A stretch of 7,228 nt of DNA from Armatimonadota bacterium (GTDB lineage Bacteria; Armatimonadota; Fimbriimonadia; Fimbriimonadales; ATM1): NCBI GenBank assembly GCA_003695835.1, contig RFHN01000226.1, positions 1 to 7,228 on the forward strand, written 5' to 3'. Shown in pieces: positions 6,173 through 7,228 of the stretch. The notes under the pieces are model-generated. The model was not told the origin of the DNA. It worked only from the letters and a program-made list of their open reading frames with translations, and did not search any database. How positions within the stretch are numbered: position 1 is the first letter of the stretch; every line of letters starts with the position of its first letter. The translations under genes and the position numbers were made by a program.

Positions 6173-6662
6173 GGACGATCCGGCCGCTCGCAATATCAAT
6201 CGAGGAAACCTCGGCGTGGAGCGGCAGGCCACTCAGGTCAACCAAAGGGTTCACCTTGCTGAGGACAGGCTTTGCGAACGCCTCCGCGTTGATGCCAGCC
6301 GCTTCGAGCCGCCGAGGGACGAAGTTCAACCGTCCATCGGAGAACTCCAACGTTCCAATCGCCCCCACCTCGATCGGAACGAGCGCACGGGCGATGCCCA
6401 CGATCGTCAGTTCGCCCTCCTTCGCGCTCACTCGGAATCCGCTCAGGCCGCCGGGCCGCTTCGCCTCCAAGAACGCCTGGACGTCCTCCTCCAAAAACGT
6501 CAGCACTGTGTGACACACCGTCCCTTCCGGAATCTGGAACGGCTTGACCGCGATCAGCGGGTTGTCGAACAAAACCTCGCCGGAAGCCATGCGCAGGCCG
6601 CCTGGCAACACCAGTCCGCGCAGGCGTATGCCCAACTCGGTCGCACGGATGACTTCCTCCAC
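6123..6662 (-). CDS. DUF2993 (LmeA-like) domain protein
   Basis: Protein of 179 aa resembling DUF2993, the family of mycobacterial LmeA, a phospholipid-binding envelope protein. Visible features are RLRGLVLPGG (13-22), alternating short strands such as GEVLFDNPL (28-36) and GELTIVGIARALVPIEVG (83-100), and the C-terminal run VNPLVDLSGLPLHAEV (137-152) followed by SGRIVLNARVE, which resembles the family ending. There is no signal peptide or membrane segment, unlike LmeA, so location is uncertain. GTG 6662 is the first normal start in frame. The frame stays open upstream without ATG, GTG or TTG; a CTG at 6680 has GGAG ten bases before it and is a rarer alternative. It lies 46 bases after the FMN reductase on the same strand and overlaps UPF0182 tail to tail. 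The family call is from pattern memory and is moderately sure. Confidence 0.8.
   Translation of the reverse strand: MEEVIRATELGIRLRGLVLPGGLRMASGEVLFDNPLIAVKPFQIPEGTVCHTVLTFLEEDVQAFLEAKRPGGLSGFRVSAKEGELTIVGIARALVPIEVGAIGTLEFSDGRLNFVPRRLEAAGINAEAFAKPVLSKVNPLVDLSGLPLHAEVSSIDIASGRIVLNARVETTAAIPRLEP
6152..6178 (+). terminator. Bulged hairpin over the UPF0182 stop codon
   Basis: TCGTCTCAAC (6152-6161) pairs with GTTGAGGACGA (6168-6178) over ten base pairs with one bulged G, closing a 6-base loop. The TGA stop (6170-6172) is in the 3' arm. No T-tract follows, so classical intrinsic termination is doubtful. It is nevertheless the only structure seen at the end of this gene, and it lies inside the opposing DUF2993 reading frame. 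Confidence 0.35.
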
Positions 6663-6670
6663 GGTGTCGG

Positions 6671-6676
6671 AGTATG
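6671..6676 (-). promoter_or_regulatory. -10-like box CATACT before the DUF2993 start
   Basis: On the minus strand CATACT ends eight bases before GTG 6662, with a second AATACT eight bases further upstream (6684-6679). There is no Shine-Dalgarno sequence at proper spacing for this GTG. The layout mirrors that of the plus-strand genes and would give a leaderless transcript. No -35 box was recognised. Confidence 0.3.
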
Positions 6677-6686
6677 GCAGTATTCC

Positions 6687-6702
6687 GCTGCTCCAAAGCA
6701 GC
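6687..6702 (-). other. Hairpin between FMN reductase and DUF2993 genes
   Basis: GCTGCT (6687-6692) and AGCAGC (6697-6702) form a perfect 6-bp stem with a 4-base loop, seven bases past the FMN reductase stop on the minus strand. No T-tract follows, so it is at best a weak terminator or an mRNA 3'-end stabiliser. Confidence 0.3.
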
Positions 6703-6708
6703 CGCCCG

Positions 6709-7228
6709 CTACCGCTGCCCGATGAATTCCGCGAACGCCGCCAGGAACTCCTGCAACCGCTTCCGGTCTTGCTCGTCCGTCAGGTTGCCGGCTTCGTCGA
6801 ACTTTTGCGCGCAGTGAGGTAAGAAGAACTCCCTTCCAAACTGATTCGCATCGAGGTAGAAGAGCACTTGGCGGAACTGATATTGCGCCCGTGCCCCGCC
6901 GAACATCCCTGGGGAAGCGCTCACGAGGGCGACGGGTTTGTCGCGGAATGGCTGCTCAGCCACGGGCCTCGAGACCCAGTCCACGGCGTTCTTCAGCACA
7001 CCGGAGAACGAGTAGTTGTGTTCGGGAACGCCGATCAGCACGCCGTCTGCCTCTCGGATCTTTCTCTTGAGCTCGACGACCGGCTCGGGCGGGTTCGCCT
7101 CCCGGTCCATGTTGTAGAGCGGAATCTCTGCGATGTCGAAGAACTCGACCTGCATGTCTTTCGGCGCCAGGTCTGCGGCAGCGCGGATGAGTTTCTTGTG
7201 GGCGGACTCTTGACGGAGAGAACCAACA
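6709..7228 (-). CDS. NADPH-dependent FMN reductase family protein, 5' end outside the window
   Basis: Flavodoxin-fold FMN-binding oxidoreductase of the NAD(P)H-dependent FMN/quinone/azo reductase type (ChrR/SsuE-like); cytoplasmic. Visible are 172 residues. ATG 7155 is not the true start: the frame continues to the window edge and reads VGSLRQESAHKKLIRAAADL there, which contains the phosphate-binding GSLR motif and first helix of the family. Only a few residues (first strand plus start codon) are missing. Downstream motifs are IPLYNMD, GVPEHNYSFSGVLKNAVDWV (FMN-binding loop; PEYN is more usual than PEHN), SRP and VALVSASPGMFGGARAQYQF. The C-terminus is a charged helix. The physiological substrate cannot be told. 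The stop at 6711-6709 is 46 bases before the DUF2993 start on the same strand. Confidence 0.9.
   Translation of the reverse strand, partial: VGSLRQESAHKKLIRAAADLAPKDMQVEFFDIAEIPLYNMDREANPPEPVVELKRKIREADGVLIGVPEHNYSFSGVLKNAVDWVSRPVAEQPFRDKPVALVSASPGMFGGARAQYQFRQVLFYLDANQFGREFFLPHCAQKFDEAGNLTDEQDRKRLQEFLAAFAEFIGQR

Noticed and set aside
5398..6513. 371-codon plus-strand open frame over the end of UPF0182 and DUF2993
   Set aside because: The product is an Arg-rich shadow of two recognisable genes.

Overview
This is a GC-rich bacterial chromosomal window (about 60% by eye) holding six protein genes, none of which looks mobile. I see no rRNA, tRNA, CRISPR array, insertion sequence or phage gene. 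The gene mix is a free-standing GspE/PilB-type ATPase, an RluA-family pseudouridine synthase, an ABC-2 permease without its ATPase, a long UPF0182 membrane protein, a DUF2993 protein and an FMN reductase. UPF0182 and DUF2993 occur together mainly in Actinobacteria, Cyanobacteria, Armatimonadota and relatives. Scattered solitary GspE-type ATPases would suit Armatimonadota (Fimbriimonas-like), but this is a weak inference from family distribution, not a measured result.

Layout: positions 1-235 hold no convincing protein gene but are rich in perfect hairpins, with a G9 tract and four GGAGG motifs (CCTCC on the other strand). A minus-strand secretion/pilus ATPase gene (236-1501) follows. A short divergent promoter region (about 1502-1577) separates it from three plus-strand genes: the pseudouridine synthase (1578-2483), the ABC-2 permease (2492-3280) and the UPF0182 protein (3308-6172). 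The right end carries two minus-strand genes. The DUF2993 gene (6123-6662) overlaps the end of UPF0182 tail to tail by 50 bases. An FMN reductase (6709 to the window edge) has its first few residues outside the window.

Working together: the ABC-2 permease, UPF0182 and DUF2993 proteins are all membrane- or lipid-related, so an envelope theme is possible but unproven. The pseudouridine synthase (ribosome maturation), the FMN reductase (redox) and the motor ATPase look like ordinary neighbours. The most interesting signals are non-coding. Four consecutive genes have a -10-like hexamer ending 7-9 bases before the start codon and little or no Shine-Dalgarno sequence, which is the layout of leaderless mRNAs. 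The 1-241 region looks like a structured RNA or an elaborate 3' UTR/terminator region. I found no clear new multi-gene defence or biosynthetic system here.
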